Below are positions 28,349-39,489 of a stretch of 64,000 bases of DNA, one piece after another. The first letter of the stretch is position 1, and every line of letters starts with the position of its first letter. Made by a program: the position numbers and the translations under genes. The stretch is from Lysobacterales bacterium (lineage in GTDB: Bacteria; Pseudomonadota; Gammaproteobacteria; Xanthomonadales; SZUA-5): NCBI GenBank assembly GCA_022841325.1, contig JALHRS010000001.1:122889-186888 (forward strand), written 5' to 3'. The notes beneath the pieces were generated by a model that did no database searches, was not told the origin of the DNA, and saw only the letters and a list, made by a program, of their open reading frames with translations.

Positions 28349-30607
28349 TCACTTGGAGTCGACGAGAATCTTGGGCGTCACAAAGATCAGCAACTCGACT
28401 TTGCTGTTCTGACGGTCCTTGTTGCGGAACAGATTGCCGATCGCCGGAATGTCGCCCAACACCGGCACCTTGGTCAGCGTGTCGTTACGTTCGAACTCGT
28501 AGATACCGCCAAGGACGACGGTCTGGCCGTTGTCGACCAGCGCGCCGGTCTGAACCTCGCGCTTGTCGATGATCGGCACCTGTCCGCCGGGCGTGGTGAT
28601 GAATCCGGACAGATTGTCCTTCTTGACCTTGAGCTGCAGGAACACCCTGCCGTCGGCCGTGATGCGCGGCGTGACCAGCAGTTCCAGCACGATTTCCTTG
28701 AAGGCAACGGTTGCCGTCGGCACACCGCCGCCGCTGGCCTGAAGGGTCACGTATCCGACTTCCTGGCCCTGCTTGATGACGGCTTCCTGCTGATCGGCCG
28801 TGATCACCTTCGGACTGGACAGCAACTCACCGCGGTCCTCCGATTCCAGCGCCGAGAGTTCCATGTCGAGGATGTAATCGGCACCCAGGATCGTCGTGGC
28901 GAACGAGCCTGCGCCCGGCGCCGAAACCGGCAGATTGAAATTCAATCGATTGAGCGCACTGGGGGCGACTACGCCGCCGCCGGTGCCATCACCCAGACCC
29001 ACCGGCAAGGCGCTGGACGCTCCGTTCAAACGGTTTGACAGGCCTACACCTACCATCTGGTCGGTGGCCCCGAGGCTGCCGCCGATGGTGATCAGATTGC
29101 CATCACCATCTTCGTTGGCTCCGGAGATGCCAAAACGCGCGCCCAGCTGTTTGCGGAATCCTTCCTGCGCGATCACGATTCTCGATTCGATCAGCACCTG
29201 CCGTACCGGCTTGTCCAGAATGGCGACCAGGGTGCGGACCTTTTCCACGCGCTCCGGGATGTCGGTGACGATCAGGGTGTTGGTGCGCTCGTCGAAGCTC
29301 ACCGACCCACGTGGAGACAATACGCCGCGGGATTGACCGGCTTGCTGGGAATTGCCGCCGGCGGCTTGCGCCTGCAGCGTGTCAGTGGTCATCAGCTTCG
29401 CCAGATCCTCAGCCTTGCCGTAGCTGATCGGGATGTAGTCGACGATGACTTCGGCGCGGTCCTCCATGGCGATACGGGCATCTTCCAGCGCTTGCTCGCG
29501 TTCCGCAATTTCCTTGGTCGGTGCCACCCAGATCACGGAGCCGTTACGGCGCTTGTCCAGGCCCTTGGCCTGCAGAATGATGTCCAGTGCCTGATCCCAG
29601 GGAACATTGACCAATCGGAGGGTCACATTACCCTGGACCGAGTCGGCCACCACGATATTGAGTTCGGAGACATCAGCGACCAGTTGCAGCACTGACCGAA
29701 CCGGAATGTCCTGGAAATTGAAAGTGACGCGGTTGCCGCTGTACACCGGCGGGTCGGTGGCCAGACGCTTCTTCGGTTCGACACGCTTCGGCGAAATCTC
29801 GACGACGTATTCTGAACCGGCCTGATAGGCAAGCTTGTCATAGTCGGCGCTGGTCGCAAACGTCATTCGGGTGCCCGCGCCCTGTACCTTGGCGTCGATC
29901 GATTCGACCGGCGTGGCGAAATCGACCACATCCAGACGCTTCTGGAACCTGGCAGGCAGCGCCACGTTCGGCAGATCAAGGACCAGACGTCCGCCTTCTT
30001 CGCGCAGATTGGCGTTGGCGCCATCGCCGGAGAAACCTAGGATCAGCCGTCCTTCACCCGCTTTCCCACGCCGAAAGTCGATGGAGGTAAGCTCGACTGC
30101 GTTGCTTGCCACCACGGATTTGGCTGGATCGGTAGGCGCCTTGCTGGCGACAATGTCGGCGAAGCCGTTCTGCACGCGCACCAGGATGAACTTGCCCTCG
30201 CGCCGGGATTCGTAGGGCGCCGACCGGAACAAGTCGATGACCACCCGAGTACGCCCGCCGGCCTCGACGGCCGTCACGGCTTTTGCAGCGCCCGTGGCGA
30301 TGGACAGCATCCTCGCCTCGAAGCGATTGCTGGTGTCCGCCAGATCGATGGCGATGCGCGGCGGATCACTGGTCGCGAAGATCTTGGGATCCGCGCTGCC
30401 ACTGTCCAGTTCCAACGCGACTTCCACGACACCTCCAGGCATCGGTTGGAAGCTGACGTTCTTGAGCACGTCAGCGGCGCTGGCAGCGCCTGCAGTGGTC
30501 AACAGACCCAGTGCTACAACCGCCAATCCGGCTGCCTTCCGGAACTGTTGCTGGAGCTTCGGCCCGAAATAACTTCCGAGCATGCGCGAGAGGCTCTTCT
30601 CATTCAT
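28349..30607 (-). CDS. pilQ: Type IV pilus secretin
   Basis: A 752-residue outer-membrane secretin that forms the pore for type IV pili. After a long signal peptide come two AMIN domains (about 45-150 and 165-275), a STN domain beginning VTFNFQDIPVRSVLQLVADV, a secretin N1-like domain, and the C-terminal secretin domain with VLIESRIVIAQEGFRKQLG and the terminal KVPVLGDIPAIGNLFRN segment. AMIN domains bind peptidoglycan. The ATG at 30607 follows GGGGG at about 9 bases. It is the fifth gene of pilMNOPQ. In Pseudomonas aroK-aroB follow pilQ; here an Ig-like lipoprotein gene does. Confidence 0.97.
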   Translation of the reverse strand: MNEKSLSRMLGSYFGPKLQQQFRKAAGLAVVALGLLTTAGAASAADVLKNVSFQPMPGGVVEVALELDSGSADPKIFATSDPPRIAIDLADTSNRFEARMLSIATGAAKAVTAVEAGGRTRVVIDLFRSAPYESRREGKFILVRVQNGFADIVASKAPTDPAKSVVASNAVELTSIDFRRGKAGEGRLILGFSGDGANANLREEGGRLVLDLPNVALPARFQKRLDVVDFATPVESIDAKVQGAGTRMTFATSADYDKLAYQAGSEYVVEISPKRVEPKKRLATDPPVYSGNRVTFNFQDIPVRSVLQLVADVSELNIVVADSVQGNVTLRLVNVPWDQALDIILQAKGLDKRRNGSVIWVAPTKEIAEREQALEDARIAMEDRAEVIVDYIPISYGKAEDLAKLMTTDTLQAQAAGGNSQQAGQSRGVLSPRGSVSFDERTNTLIVTDIPERVEKVRTLVAILDKPVRQVLIESRIVIAQEGFRKQLGARFGISGANEDGDGNLITIGGSLGATDQMVGVGLSNRLNGASSALPVGLGDGTGGGVVAPSALNRLNFNLPVSAPGAGSFATTILGADYILDMELSALESEDRGELLSSPKVITADQQEAVIKQGQEVGYVTLQASGGGVPTATVAFKEIVLELLVTPRITADGRVFLQLKVKKDNLSGFITTPGGQVPIIDKREVQTGALVDNGQTVVLGGIYEFERNDTLTKVPVLGDIPAIGNLFRNKDRQNSKVELLIFVTPKILVDSK

Positions 30608-30628
30608 GTCGTCAACCCCCAAAAGGCA

Positions 30629-31159
30629 TCATTCATCATCAAGCGCAATCGCGGAACGGCGCTCTTCCCATCCCCCGAGTCCGTTCGGAAACAGTTCCAC
30701 CAGTTCAATTCGGTCCTCGTATACACCGACGATCTTTCCATCATTTTGGCCCAAATAGTTGCTAGGTTTGACGCGGTGTACCACGCCGGACGGATCCTTG
30801 ATCAATCCGAAGATATTGTCGCCGGCTCCCATCGTCCCAACCATATCCAGGCTGTCGAGGGGAAATGTTTCCAGCTCGTCCTTGCGCCTGCCGCGATCGG
30901 GACGCGGTCCGCTGCCGGCTGCGACGGCATCTGGCTCGTCCCGGCGATCAGCCGTAACTCGCGTGAATGGATCGCGGAAAGCGTGCGCGGCATATTCGAA
31001 GGATTCGAACTCCTGCATTTTCGGCAGCGGCGGCAAGGGCTTGCCCGGCCGTTGCTTGACGGCAGAAATGTAGGATTCCAGTTCATCCCGGCTGTTGGCG
31101 CACCCACCCATCAAGAGCACGACGGCGCAGAGTCCCAGAAGTAGAGGAGTACGATTCAT
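30629..31159 (-). CDS. pilP: Type IV pilus lipoprotein PilP
   Basis: A 176-residue inner-membrane lipoprotein that links the PilM-N-O platform to the PilQ secretin. The signal peptide ends in LLMGGC. The periplasmic region shows the PilP features: an extended LPPLPKMQEFESFEYA stretch, RDPF, and a C-terminal beta-domain with LDSLDMVGTM, GLIKDPSGVVHRVKPSNYLGQN and GKI. The ATG at 31159 has GGAGG five bases upstream, and lies just after the pilO stop, so translation is coupled. Confidence 0.95.
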   Translation of the reverse strand: MNRTPLLLGLCAVVLLMGGCANSRDELESYISAVKQRPGKPLPPLPKMQEFESFEYAAHAFRDPFTRVTADRRDEPDAVAAGSGPRPDRGRRKDELETFPLDSLDMVGTMGAGDNIFGLIKDPSGVVHRVKPSNYLGQNDGKIVGVYEDRIELVELFPNGLGGWEERRSAIALDDE

Positions 31160-31161
31160 GA

Positions 31162-31803
31162 TCACCTCCGAGCACCGACTGGCTGGGCTGCCGATTGCTC
31201 ATCGTCATCGAGATAGCGGTAGGTTTTCACCGTGCCCTCGAGGATCAGCTGTCCGGCCGGCGCATTGGCATCGCGCGTGTTCTGTTTGAGCGAAATATCA
31301 TGCATGGTCAGGATGACAACGCGAGGCAACGAGGCCACGCCGCTGACAAACTCACCGAATTGATGGTAGGAGCCCACCATACGCAGGGAGATCGGCTTCT
31401 CCGCATAGAAGTCTTTTGAAATTTCAACCTGCGGCTCGAACAACTCATTGGCGATGCCAGAGGCCAGTGCGGTCTGCGATATATCCACCAGCAGATCGGG
31501 CATTTCGGTCTTGCCCGGCAATTGCCGGAGCATTTGCTGCAGCACCAGTTCGATCTGCTGCAACTGCTCCCGGTAAGCTTGAAGATTGGCCGCCCGTTCC
31601 TGTTTGTGCTCGAAATCCTGCCGCAGATCGCGTTCTCTGGCCACCAGGCCATCGAACTCCTCGTGCCTGGGGTTGAAATACAGATACCACCCAAGACCGC
31701 AGATCACGAGGAACAGAATTCCGGCAAACACCGCCTGCACCGTGATCGGCGACGATCCGAGATTGTTGATATCGGCTTTGCGAAGATCGTCAAATAGGCT
31801 CAT
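31162..31803 (-). CDS. pilO: Type IV pilus assembly protein PilO
   Basis: A 213-residue inner-membrane protein of the pilus alignment complex that pairs with PilN. It has a short cytoplasmic start (MSLFDDLRKADINNLGSSP), one membrane helix at about 25-43, a coiled coil (about 50-90), and a periplasmic ferredoxin-like fold ending at LEGTVKTYRYLDD. The start overlaps the pilN stop by 4 bases, and the stop touches the pilP ribosome-binding site. Confidence 0.95.
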   Translation of the reverse strand: MSLFDDLRKADINNLGSSPITVQAVFAGILFLVICGLGWYLYFNPRHEEFDGLVARERDLRQDFEHKQERAANLQAYREQLQQIELVLQQMLRQLPGKTEMPDLLVDISQTALASGIANELFEPQVEISKDFYAEKPISLRMVGSYHQFGEFVSGVASLPRVVILTMHDISLKQNTRDANAPAGQLILEGTVKTYRYLDDDEQSAAQPVGARR

Positions 31804-32401
31804 CGCTGCAGACCTCCGACAGCCGTGGTCATCGGCATTTCGGCACCCTCGTCTTTCTTGTTCGGGTCTTCCAGATTGACCTTCAAGGAAAACACGTAGG
31901 GAACGCTCTTGTCGTCGCCACGCGCCTCGATCTTGATGATCTCCGACTCCTTCAACCAGGCCGAAGCATCCAGGTTGCGCATGTAGGCCGAGACCCGTGC
32001 ATTCGACTGCGCAACGCCCTCTAGCGTCAGCGTGGCACCGGCCTGCTTGATCGAACTCAGCTGGACGCCGTCGGGCAGGGTCCGCACCAGTTCATCGAAG
32101 AGATGAACCATCTGCGAGCGCGTCGCCTGCAATTGCTCGATGATTTCCTTGCGCGCGATCAGGCGGTCGCGTTGGCGGTCCAGTTCTTCGATTTCCTTGA
32201 TCTGGGCATCCAGTGCCGTGATTTCCCGGGTCAGCATCTGGTTGCGCTCGGTCTGTGCATCAACCTGGGTGCCGATGAACCAGAGCGCCGCAAAGACCGT
32301 GAGCACGGCGGCTACGGCGGCGACACCCAGCAGTACATAGAATTCCTGCTGGCGTTGCTTTCGGCGCTCTTCACGCCACGGAAGTAGGTTGATTCTGGCC
32401 A

Positions 32402-32402
<1 letters not shown>
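31800..32402 (-). CDS. pilN: Type IV pilus assembly protein PilN
   Basis: A 200-residue inner-membrane protein. The N-terminus MARINLLPWREERRK carries the INLLP motif that binds PilM in the cytoplasm. One membrane helix at about 22-43 and a coiled coil to about 95 follow, then a periplasmic ferredoxin-like domain (LPDGVQLSSIKQAGATLTLEG). Its ATG shares one base with the pilM stop codon, so the genes are tightly coupled. Confidence 0.95.
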
Positions 32403-33511
<1,109 letters not shown>

Positions 33512-33641
33512 TTAAATCCCAAAGTCAAATGCTTGGCAACATGAACTTTGCCGGAACGCTCACACTATTGGAGACGGGTTCTGAACGATCATTTCCGCGC
33601 CCGACATCGGGGCCGCCTGGTGCCTTAGAATCTGCGCCCCC

Positions 33642-36110
33642 GTGTTGAGCTGGACATTGCGCCGAATGAAACGTTGGAAACGCCTGCTGCGCTGGCTGCT
33701 GCTGCTGATGCTGGCCGGGGCACTGCTCAGCGCATTGGCCATCTATCTGGTCTATCGGCACTATGAGCCGGAGCTGCCGGAAGTTGCCACCTTGCGCGAC
33801 GTGCGCTTCCAGGTGCCACTGAAGATCTACTCCAGGGACGGCAAGCTGATCGCGAATTTCGGCGAAGCACGGCGATTTCCAAGCACGATCGAGGAAGTTC
33901 CTGAGGTCCTGAAGCAGGCGTTCATTGCCACCGAGGATGAACGTTTCTACCAGCACCCAGGCGTTGACTACCAGGGCATGGCCCGCGTCGGCTGGGAGTT
34001 CGTCCGTGCCGGCGGCGAATTCGGCTCCGGCGGCAGCACCATCACCATGCAGCTTGCGCGCAATTTCTTTCTCTCGCCGGAGCGCAAGCTCGAGCGCAAG
34101 CTGAAGGAGATCCTGCTGGCGCTGAAGATCGAACGGGAGCTCAGCAAGGACGAGATTCTCGGCCTCTATCTCAACAAGATTTTTCTTGGCAACCGTGCCT
34201 ACGGTGTAGCCGCGGCAGCCCAGGTGTACTACGGCAAAGCCCTGTCGGAGCTGACTTTGCCGGAAGCGGCGATGATTGCCGGCCTTCCCAAGGCCCCTTC
34301 CGACCTCAATCCAATCCAGAACCCGCAGCGGGCGCTGGAGAGGCGCAACTACGTGCTCTCGCGCATGCGCGAGGTCGGGTTCATCGATGCAGCGAGCTAC
34401 GCCGCCGCGGTCTCGGTGCCTGAAATTGCCCGCATCCACGAGTTGCCGATCGAACTTGAAGCCCCCTACGTCGCCGAGATGGCCCGAATCGAGGCCGAGA
34501 GCATGCTCGGTACGGAGGAAGCGGTCACCGGCGGCTACTCGGTGTACACCAGCATCGACTCAGGCCTGCAGTTTGCTGCCAACGAGGCCCTGCGGGGATC
34601 CTTGATCGACTACGAGGAACGCCATGGCTATCGCGGCCCCGAAGCCCATATTGCACTCGACACCGGGGTGCCGGACGAGGCCGCGCTGAGCGTCCTGAAA
34701 TCGGCTTCACCCGTCGGCGGGCTGGAACCGGCGCTGGTCACGGAACTGAGTGCCGATTCGGCAACGCTGTTGATGAAGGACGGAAGTACGCAAACGCTGG
34801 AGCTGAAGGAGGCGCAGTGGGCCCGCCGCTACCTGAGTCCGGATTCGCGCGGCGCCACACCCAAGGCGCTGACCGAGGTCCTCAAGGTGGGTGATCTGAT
34901 CCGCGCACGCTTGACCGAGGCTGGCAGCTGGCGACTGGCGCAGATTCCGACGGTCCAGGGCGCACTGGTGGCGCTGGATCCGGAAAACGGCGCCATTCGC
35001 AGCCTGGTAGGCGGCTACAGCTTCAGCCGCAGCAAGTTCAATCGGGCCACCCAGAGCGAGCGCAACCCTGGTTCGAGTTTCAAGCCCTTCGTCTATTCCT
35101 CTGCCTTCGAGAAGGGCTTTACCGCCGCATCGATCGTCAATGACGCACCCATCGTCTTCGATATTCCTGGCGTGGAGAAGGCCTGGCGCCCCCAGAATGA
35201 CAACCAGACCTTCAGCGGACCGATTCGGTTGCGCGAAGCCATGGTCCGATCCAAGAATCTGGTCTCGATCCGATTGCTGGATGCGATCGGCGTCCCGTTT
35301 GCGCGTCGTTACATCCAGCGCTTCGGCTTCTCGCCCAAGCAATTGCCGGAAAACCTGTCGCTGGCGCTGGGTACGGCCTCGGCACCACCGCTGACCATGG
35401 CGCGCGGTTATGCGGTGTTTGCCAACGGCGGCTATCTGGTCGACACCTACCTGATCGATCACATCGTCGACAGCCGCGGGAATACCACCTACAGCGCCAA
35501 CCCGACGGTGGTTTGCGGCGCTTGCCCGGAGCGGCTGGCCCAGGAATTTGCGCTCGATCTTCCGACCGAAACCAGCGAAGCCGGGGCCGGCGCGAGCCCA
35601 GGCGACAGCGCGCCTCAGGTCGGGCCCAATCTGGCCCCACGAGTGATCGATGCGCGCAACGCCTATCTGATCACTTCCCTGATGATGGATGTGGTCAAGC
35701 GCGGCACCGGCCGGCGCGCGATGGAACTGGGGCGAAATGATCTGGCCGGCAAGACCGGTACCACCAATGAGCACCGGGATGCCTGGTTTTCGGGCTTCAA
35801 CCAGAGCCTGGTGGCGACCGCCTGGATGGGCTTCGACGACTTCAGCACGCTCGGCAATGGTGAGTTTGCGTCCAAGACCGCGCTGCCCATGTGGACCCGT
35901 TTCATGGGCACCGCCCTGGCGGACACCCCGCAAACATTGCCGCAAATGCCGACCGGAATCACCACCGCGCGCATCAACAGCGGCAGCGGACGACTGACAT
36001 CAGCCTCCGACGCCAGCGCCATCATGGAGATCTTCCGTGTTGAGGATCTGGACCAGATTGGCCGCGGCAATGCCAGCACCGGCCGCCAGGATCCCTATGA
36101 GGTCTTCTAG
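33642..36110 (+). CDS. mrcA: Penicillin-binding protein 1A (class A bifunctional PBP)
   Basis: A peptidoglycan synthase with one N-terminal membrane helix. Numbering is from the ATG at 33666. The glycosyltransferase domain shows Glu90 in ATEDERFYQHPGVD and GGSTITMQLARN. An OB-like insert follows. The transpeptidase domain has the nucleophile motif SSFK (Ser470, Lys473), SKN at 529-531 and KTGT at 696-699. The N-terminus is uncertain: the GTG at 33642 lies 10 bases after a TAGAAT hexamer and could be a leaderless start, while the ATG at 33666 starts directly at the basic-hydrophobic anchor. It diverges from pilM, as in related genera. Confidence 0.96.
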   Translation: MLSWTLRRMKRWKRLLRWLLLLMLAGALLSALAIYLVYRHYEPELPEVATLRDVRFQVPLKIYSRDGKLIANFGEARRFPSTIEEVPEVLKQAFIATEDERFYQHPGVDYQGMARVGWEFVRAGGEFGSGGSTITMQLARNFFLSPERKLERKLKEILLALKIERELSKDEILGLYLNKIFLGNRAYGVAAAAQVYYGKALSELTLPEAAMIAGLPKAPSDLNPIQNPQRALERRNYVLSRMREVGFIDAASYAAAVSVPEIARIHELPIELEAPYVAEMARIEAESMLGTEEAVTGGYSVYTSIDSGLQFAANEALRGSLIDYEERHGYRGPEAHIALDTGVPDEAALSVLKSASPVGGLEPALVTELSADSATLLMKDGSTQTLELKEAQWARRYLSPDSRGATPKALTEVLKVGDLIRARLTEAGSWRLAQIPTVQGALVALDPENGAIRSLVGGYSFSRSKFNRATQSERNPGSSFKPFVYSSAFEKGFTAASIVNDAPIVFDIPGVEKAWRPQNDNQTFSGPIRLREAMVRSKNLVSIRLLDAIGVPFARRYIQRFGFSPKQLPENLSLALGTASAPPLTMARGYAVFANGGYLVDTYLIDHIVDSRGNTTYSANPTVVCGACPERLAQEFALDLPTETSEAGAGASPGDSAPQVGPNLAPRVIDARNAYLITSLMMDVVKRGTGRRAMELGRNDLAGKTGTTNEHRDAWFSGFNQSLVATAWMGFDDFSTLGNGEFASKTALPMWTRFMGTALADTPQTLPQMPTGITTARINSGSGRLTSASDASAIMEIFRVEDLDQIGRGNASTGRQDPYEVF

Positions 36111-36537
36111 TGTGACGCGGGATGCCGGCGAGCCGGGATTGCTCACCGGGCAATTGCAGACGGCGCTGGAAGCGATGCAGGTGCTGGCTCGATTCGAACC
36201 GCGACTGGCCGGCCCTCTGGCAGAGTTGGCGGCCGATGCCCGGCTGCCGATCGTGCTGCACGTGCAGGCGGATCATCTGGACGACGTGCGCATGCACCTG
36301 GACGAGCAGCAGATTCCGGCGCGATCGCTGGAAACCCGGCTGCACATTCCGCGCAGTGCCAGTCAGACTCTGCCGGGACTCAGCTTCATCGCCGGCGCGC
36401 AGGAGATTCTGGTCTGGGTGTTCACGCCGGCGCAGTTCCGCCAGCGTTTGCGTGTGGGCAGTGAAAGCGCTCCGTCGCAGCGCCTGAACCTGCAGGCGCT
36501 ACGCAAGAGACTTGAAGAACTACTTCAGCAGGCCTGA
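36097..36537 (+). CDS. Small cytoplasmic protein of unknown function, overlapping the mrcA end
   Basis: A 146-residue protein with no signal or membrane segment that I do not recognise. It is helical at the N-terminus (LLTGQLQTALEAMQVLARFE) and then shows alternating strands (LPIVLHVQ, QEILVWVFTP) and ends in a basic-acidic helix (LNLQALRKRLEELLQQA). The ATG at 36097 overlaps the mrcA 3' end by 14 bases and has AGGA upstream. A GTG at 36112 is an alternative. The overlap suggests translational coupling to mrcA, and the codon pattern looks genuine. Function cannot be inferred beyond a possible link with cell-wall synthesis. Confidence 0.65.
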   Translation: MRSSSVTRDAGEPGLLTGQLQTALEAMQVLARFEPRLAGPLAELAADARLPIVLHVQADHLDDVRMHLDEQQIPARSLETRLHIPRSASQTLPGLSFIAGAQEILVWVFTPAQFRQRLRVGSESAPSQRLNLQALRKRLEELLQQA

Positions 36538-36610
36538 GTCAACCGGCCCGGTCAGCCGACGCCGGAGGCATCCCGGCGCCTGCCGTCAGTCAACCGGCGC
36601 TTCCGGCGTT

Positions 36611-37903
36611 TCAGCCGCGCTGCGCCAGGGGCACGTAGTCGCGCGCCTGCGGGCCGACGTAGATCTGTCGCGGACGACCGATCTTGACGTCGCCACCCTG
36701 GTTCTGTTCCAGCCAGTGCGCAATCCAGCCAGCGGTGCGGGCAATGGCAAACATCACGGTGAACATCTCCACCGGGATGTTGAGCGCCTTGTAGATGATG
36801 CCCGAGTAGAAATCGACGTTCGGATACAGCTTGCGCTCGATGAAGTAATCATCCTTGAGGGCAACGTCTTCCAGCGCCATCGCCACTTCCAGCAGCGGAT
36901 CGTGGATGCCCAGTTCATTGAGCACCTGGTAGCACATCTCGCGGATGATCTTGGCGCGCGGATCGAAATTCTTGTAGACGCGATGGCCGAAGCCCATCAG
37001 GCGGAAGGAATCGTTCTTGTCCTTGGCGCGCAGCACCGCCTTGGCGACGTTGTTCTTGTCGCCGATCTCATGCAGTTGCTTGAGCACGGCCTCGTTGGCA
37101 CCGCCGTGCGCCGGCCCCCAGAGCGCGGCTATGCCGGCGGCGATGCAGGCAATCGGATTGGCGCCGGTGGAACCCACCAGCCGCACGGTCGAGGTCGAGG
37201 CATTCTGCTCGTGATCGGCGTGCAGGATGAACAGCAGATCCAGCGCCTTGGCAGCGATCGGGTTGACCTGATAGGGCTCGGCCGGCACCCCGAACATCAT
37301 GTCCAGGAAGCGCGCGGTGTAGTCCAGATTGTTCTTGGGATAGACATAGGGCTGCCCGACCGAGTGCTTGTAGCAGGCTGCGGCCAGCGTCGGCAGCTTC
37401 GCGATCAGGCGTATCGCCGTGATCATGCGGTGCGCCGGATTCTCCGGGTCCAGGGAGTCGTGATAGAAGGCCGCCAGTGACCCGGCAATACCCACCATCA
37501 TCGCCATCGGATGGGCGTTGTAGTGGAAACCGTTCATGAACAGCTTCAGCGACTCATGGATCATCGTGTGCTGAGTCACGTGATGCACGAACTGAGCGTG
37601 CTCTTCCTGATTCGGCAGCTCGCCGTGGATCAACAGATGGGCGACCTCCAGAAAGCTGGACTGCTGCGCCAACTGTTCGATCGGGTAACCCCGGTACAAG
37701 AGGATGCCCTGATCGCCATCGATGTAGGTGATGGCGCTCTTGGTCGAACAGGTCGAGACGAAGCCCGGATCGAAGGTGAACAGCCCCAGATCCTTGTTCA
37801 GCTTGGCGATATCGATGGCCGGATCACCCAGTACGCCCTCCACCAGTGGCATTTCAGCGGTCTTGCCGGTGCGCGAGTCGGTAAAAGCAACGGTATTGGA
37901 CAT
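36611..37903 (-). CDS. gltA: Citrate synthase (type II)
   Basis: A 430-residue enzyme that condenses oxaloacetate with acetyl-CoA to form citrate at the entry of the TCA cycle. The sequence matches hexameric Gram-negative citrate synthases: [20 protein letters not shown] near the N-terminus, [14 protein letters not shown], the catalytic His in WGPAHGGAN and in [14 protein letters not shown], and the catalytic Asp region PNVDFYSG. Start at 37903 has GGAG about 9 bases before it; the upstream codon at 37930 has none. It is monocistronic in this window. Confidence 0.97.
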   Translation of the reverse strand: MSNTVAFTDSRTGKTAEMPLVEGVLGDPAIDIAKLNKDLGLFTFDPGFVSTCSTKSAITYIDGDQGILLYRGYPIEQLAQQSSFLEVAHLLIHGELPNQEEHAQFVHHVTQHTMIHESLKLFMNGFHYNAHPMAMMVGIAGSLAAFYHDSLDPENPAHRMITAIRLIAKLPTLAAACYKHSVGQPYVYPKNNLDYTARFLDMMFGVPAEPYQVNPIAAKALDLLFILHADHEQNASTSTVRLVGSTGANPIACIAAGIAALWGPAHGGANEAVLKQLHEIGDKNNVAKAVLRAKDKNDSFRLMGFGHRVYKNFDPRAKIIREMCYQVLNELGIHDPLLEVAMALEDVALKDDYFIERKLYPNVDFYSGIIYKALNIPVEMFTVMFAIARTAGWIAHWLEQNQGGDVKIGRPRQIYVGPQARDYVPLAQRG

Positions 37904-38136
37904 AGGGCTACTCCAAGGATGGGTCGACATCCCTGCCGCGAGCTTGGCGACGGTAGATATCGAGAACTGGGTCTATCGCAAGACTAATCGAATCGGCGTC
38001 GACAGCGTGTACCAACCGCCTGCACCGCCAGAACGACCGCAATCACCTGACAACAAATTATGGCACAGCGACCCGCTCATCCCCGCACTCGAGCCCGGCC
38101 GTCAACAAGCGTGACATCCGGCGCCACGCAGCAACG
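37904..38136. other. Upstream region of gltA
   Basis: About 230 bases between gltA and the rpmE2 terminator, with no gene. It is less GC-rich than its surroundings near 38040-38065 (AACAAATTATGG). It should hold the gltA promoter, but I could not fix its elements. Confidence 0.4.
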
Positions 38137-38168
38137 AAAAAACCCCCGGCACCGCAAGGCGCCAGGGG
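38137..38168 (-). terminator. Rho-independent terminator of rpmE2
   Basis: On the minus strand, CCCCTGGCGCC, a TTGC loop and GGTGCCGGGGG form a stem with two G-U pairs, followed by TTTTTTCG. It begins about 25 bases after the rpmE2 stop. The rest of the 289-base gap up to gltA should carry the gltA promoter; nothing else was seen in it. Confidence 0.9.
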
Positions 38169-38192
38169 TTTGCATTCGGCAATGAACCCGGC

Positions 38193-38438
38193 TTACTTCT
38201 GGCCGTAGCGCTTGCGGAACTTGTCGACGCGGCCGCCGGTGTCGATGGCCTTGTGCTTGCCCGTGTAGAACGGGTGCGACTGGCTCGACACGTCGATCTT
38301 GATCAAGGGATATTCCTTGCCGTCGGTCCAGGTGATGGTTTCCTTCGAGCCCTTGGTCGAGCGCGTCAGAAAGGCGAAGTCGGTGGTCACGTCCTGGAAC
38401 ACGACATCGAAATATTTCGGGTGGATATCTGGCTTCAT
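38193..38438 (-). CDS. rpmE2: 50S ribosomal protein L31, type B
   Basis: An 81-residue ribosomal protein. [46 protein letters not shown] and the C-terminal [10 protein letters not shown] are typical of type B L31. The zinc-binding CxxC motif of type A L31 is missing, as expected for the zinc-independent form that replaces it under zinc limitation in many bacteria. AGGAG lies about 9 bases before the ATG at 38438. I could not identify a Zur box in the short upstream gap by eye. Confidence 0.95.
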   Translation of the reverse strand: MKPDIHPKYFDVVFQDVTTDFAFLTRSTKGSKETITWTDGKEYPLIKIDVSSQSHPFYTGKHKAIDTGGRVDKFRKRYGQK

Positions 38439-38506
38439 GGCTACGCCTCTCCTGGCGGCACAAAATGCAGCGAGCCCAGAACAATAGCATGGCTCCTGCA
38501 CTGGAA

Positions 38507-39430
38507 TCAAAGCACTTTCTGCATGGCGGCGTGGAACGCTGCGATATCAATGGCTTTGGCAATGGCCACCGGGGGCCCCGAGAACTCGCCCAGGCCGTGC
38601 CAGTCGACGACGGTCTGTCCGCGCGTAGGCCCCTGCGCCAGAGCAATCTCCACCGGCGCATGACGCCACTCGGTCACCGTGGATGGCGAAATGGCCACCA
38701 GTGCTGCCAGCGGATCAGCCCAGGACCAGCGTTCGAAGCCATTGCCATGAACGAAGGCAGCGGTGCTGCGGGTGATGCCCTGCAGCCATTGCGCAGCGCC
38801 GCTGCGGCGGGCCAGCCAGGCGTCGACCTCGGTGCTGAGTGGCGCTGCCGCCATCGTCAACTCCCAGTCCACCAGCTCCATCCCCGGCCATCGCCCAAAG
38901 ACCATCGCAGCAGCCTCGGGATCGAAGCCGATATTGAACTCGGCACTGGGTACCCGGGTGTTGCCGTAGGCACCGATGGCACCGCCCATGACCACCAGCC
39001 GCCGGCAACGCGAGGGCAGCTGCGGATCCAGCGCGCAGGCCAGCGCCAGATTGGTCAATGGACCCAGAGCCAGCACATTGAGCTGTCCGGCGTGCTGCCT
39101 GGAGGCTTCGATCAAGGCCAATGCCGCCGGCAGGGCTTCGGCAACCGCGACGGCCGCGGGTAGATCGGCGTCGCCAAAGCCGTCGCTGCCGTGGACAAAA
39201 CCCGCATCCGGCAAGCCACCGATCAGCGGCCGGGCCGCGCCGGCGTGGACCGGCACCGGATAGGGCGCGCGATCGACCACCCGCAGCGCATTGGCCAAGG
39301 TGTGCTCCAGACCGACGTTGCCACCGACCACGCTGATGCCGAGCACCTTGATGTGCTCGCAGCCCATCATCATCAGCAAGGCCCAGGCGTCATCGACGCC
39401 CGGATCGGTATCCACCCACCAGAGTTCCAT
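38507..39430 (-). CDS. Inosine/uridine-preferring nucleoside hydrolase
   Basis: A 307-residue enzyme that cleaves the N-glycosidic bond of ribonucleosides for salvage. The N-terminal calcium- and ribose-binding motif [13 protein letters not shown] (Asp7, Asp9, Asp13, Asp14) is intact. [41 protein letters not shown] and a C-terminal [11 protein letters not shown] region match the family. Substrate preference cannot be told. On the same strand, an inverted-tract element separates it from recG upstream. Confidence 0.93.
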   Translation of the reverse strand: MELWWVDTDPGVDDAWALLMMMGCEHIKVLGISVVGGNVGLEHTLANALRVVDRAPYPVPVHAGAARPLIGGLPDAGFVHGSDGFGDADLPAAVAVAEALPAALALIEASRQHAGQLNVLALGPLTNLALACALDPQLPSRCRRLVVMGGAIGAYGNTRVPSAEFNIGFDPEAAAMVFGRWPGMELVDWELTMAAAPLSTEVDAWLARRSGAAQWLQGITRSTAAFVHGNGFERWSWADPLAALVAISPSTVTEWRHAPVEIALAQGPTRGQTVVDWHGLGEFSGPPVAIAKAIDIAAFHAAMQKVL

Positions 39431-39489
39431 CAGCGCTTACCTCTCGTCCAGGATGCCGCGAATCATGACATTGAAGTGACGCAACAAGA

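Noticed and set aside
30990..31020. tRNA T-loop-like string (GATTCGAACTCC)
   Set aside because: It lies inside pilP coding sequence and no cloverleaf can be built around it.
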